NCBI GenBank assembly: GCA_027422505.1
Contig: JAPQWV010000005.1
Coordinates: 10,111,501-10,175,500, forward strand
DNA: 64,000 nucleotides
Direction: 5' to 3'
Source: Craterostigma plantagineum
Taxonomy: Eukaryota; Streptophyta; Magnoliopsida; Lamiales; Linderniaceae
The position numbers were made by a program, and so were the translations under genes. The notes under the pieces were generated by a model. That model had not been told where the DNA came from, ran no database searches, and saw nothing but the letters and a program-made list of their open reading frames with translations. This document shows positions 63,910 to 64,000 of this stretch, piece by piece (within the stretch, counting starts at the first letter, position 1; each line of letters begins with the position of its first letter).

Positions 63910-64000
63910 TGATAGGGGTGACCTATCCAGCATTCCTCCTGACCTGACAACCTACAAGGAACAGAGTAGGAGATTGGGTCTGAAGGAGGTAAGGACCAGG
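63910..64000 (+). mobile_element. LTR copy g, cut by the window end
   Basis: Starts TGATAGGGGTGACC and matches the first 91 bases of the other copies. The array continues beyond the window. Confidence 0.8.

Overview
This is nuclear DNA of a flowering plant, most likely a dicot. The evidence is one intron-rich plant gene (a BSK2-type brassinosteroid-signalling kinase) surrounded by plant LTR retrotransposons (Ty1/copia, a Ty3/gypsy chromovirus, a Cassandra TRIM with 5S-like LTRs), hAT-type MITEs, a tRNA-derived SINE and a Helitron end. I cannot name the species.

Layout. 1-2090: intergenic, with a 470-bp hAT-type MITE. 2091-6344 (minus): the only convincing host gene, ten coding exons giving 492 residues, with a short promoter to its right. 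6640-8496: unrecognised. 8497-21686: repeat accretion, with copia LTRs of family C at both ends, a plus-strand copia D (LTR, leader, broken gag, 3' LTR fragment), a solo gypsy LTR inside the D LTR, a hAT MITE inside D gag, remnants of another copia gag (E), and an inverted D-family LTR fragment. 21975 to beyond 29863 (minus): Sirevirus-like copia A with gag, pol and an extra 3' ORF. That extra ORF is split by a Cassandra, and one Cassandra LTR is itself split by a hAT MITE. 30600-35406: AT-rich DNA with degenerate repeats, a gypsy-like LTR remnant, two MITEs, a SINE and a Helitron 3' end. 35407-42211: a 6.8-kb non-autonomous LTR element (PBS, perfect TSD CCATC) whose interior is built from hairpin-forming repeat arrays. 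42212-43958 and 61807-64000: tandem LTR-plus-flank units with a period of about 1.06 kb. 43959-61453 (minus): copia B, inserted into one of those LTRs and itself split by a full-length gypsy chromovirus (47765-57175, plus, TSD CAACC).

How the parts relate. Four nesting series can be read from target-site duplications and from coding sequence that resumes after each insertion: MITE in Cassandra in copia A; gypsy in copia B in the LTR array; gypsy-family solo LTR in the copia D LTR; hAT MITE in copia D gag. All retrotransposon reading frames carry stops or frameshifts. The gypsy integrase also lacks two of its three catalytic acids although its LTRs differ by only about 1 percent by eye.

Most unusual: the Cassandra nested in the extra copia ORF, the tandem LTR-flank array on both sides of a nested insertion, and the 6.8-kb element with hairpin arrays. 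I found no evidence of a new enzymatic system. The novelty is in repeat architecture.
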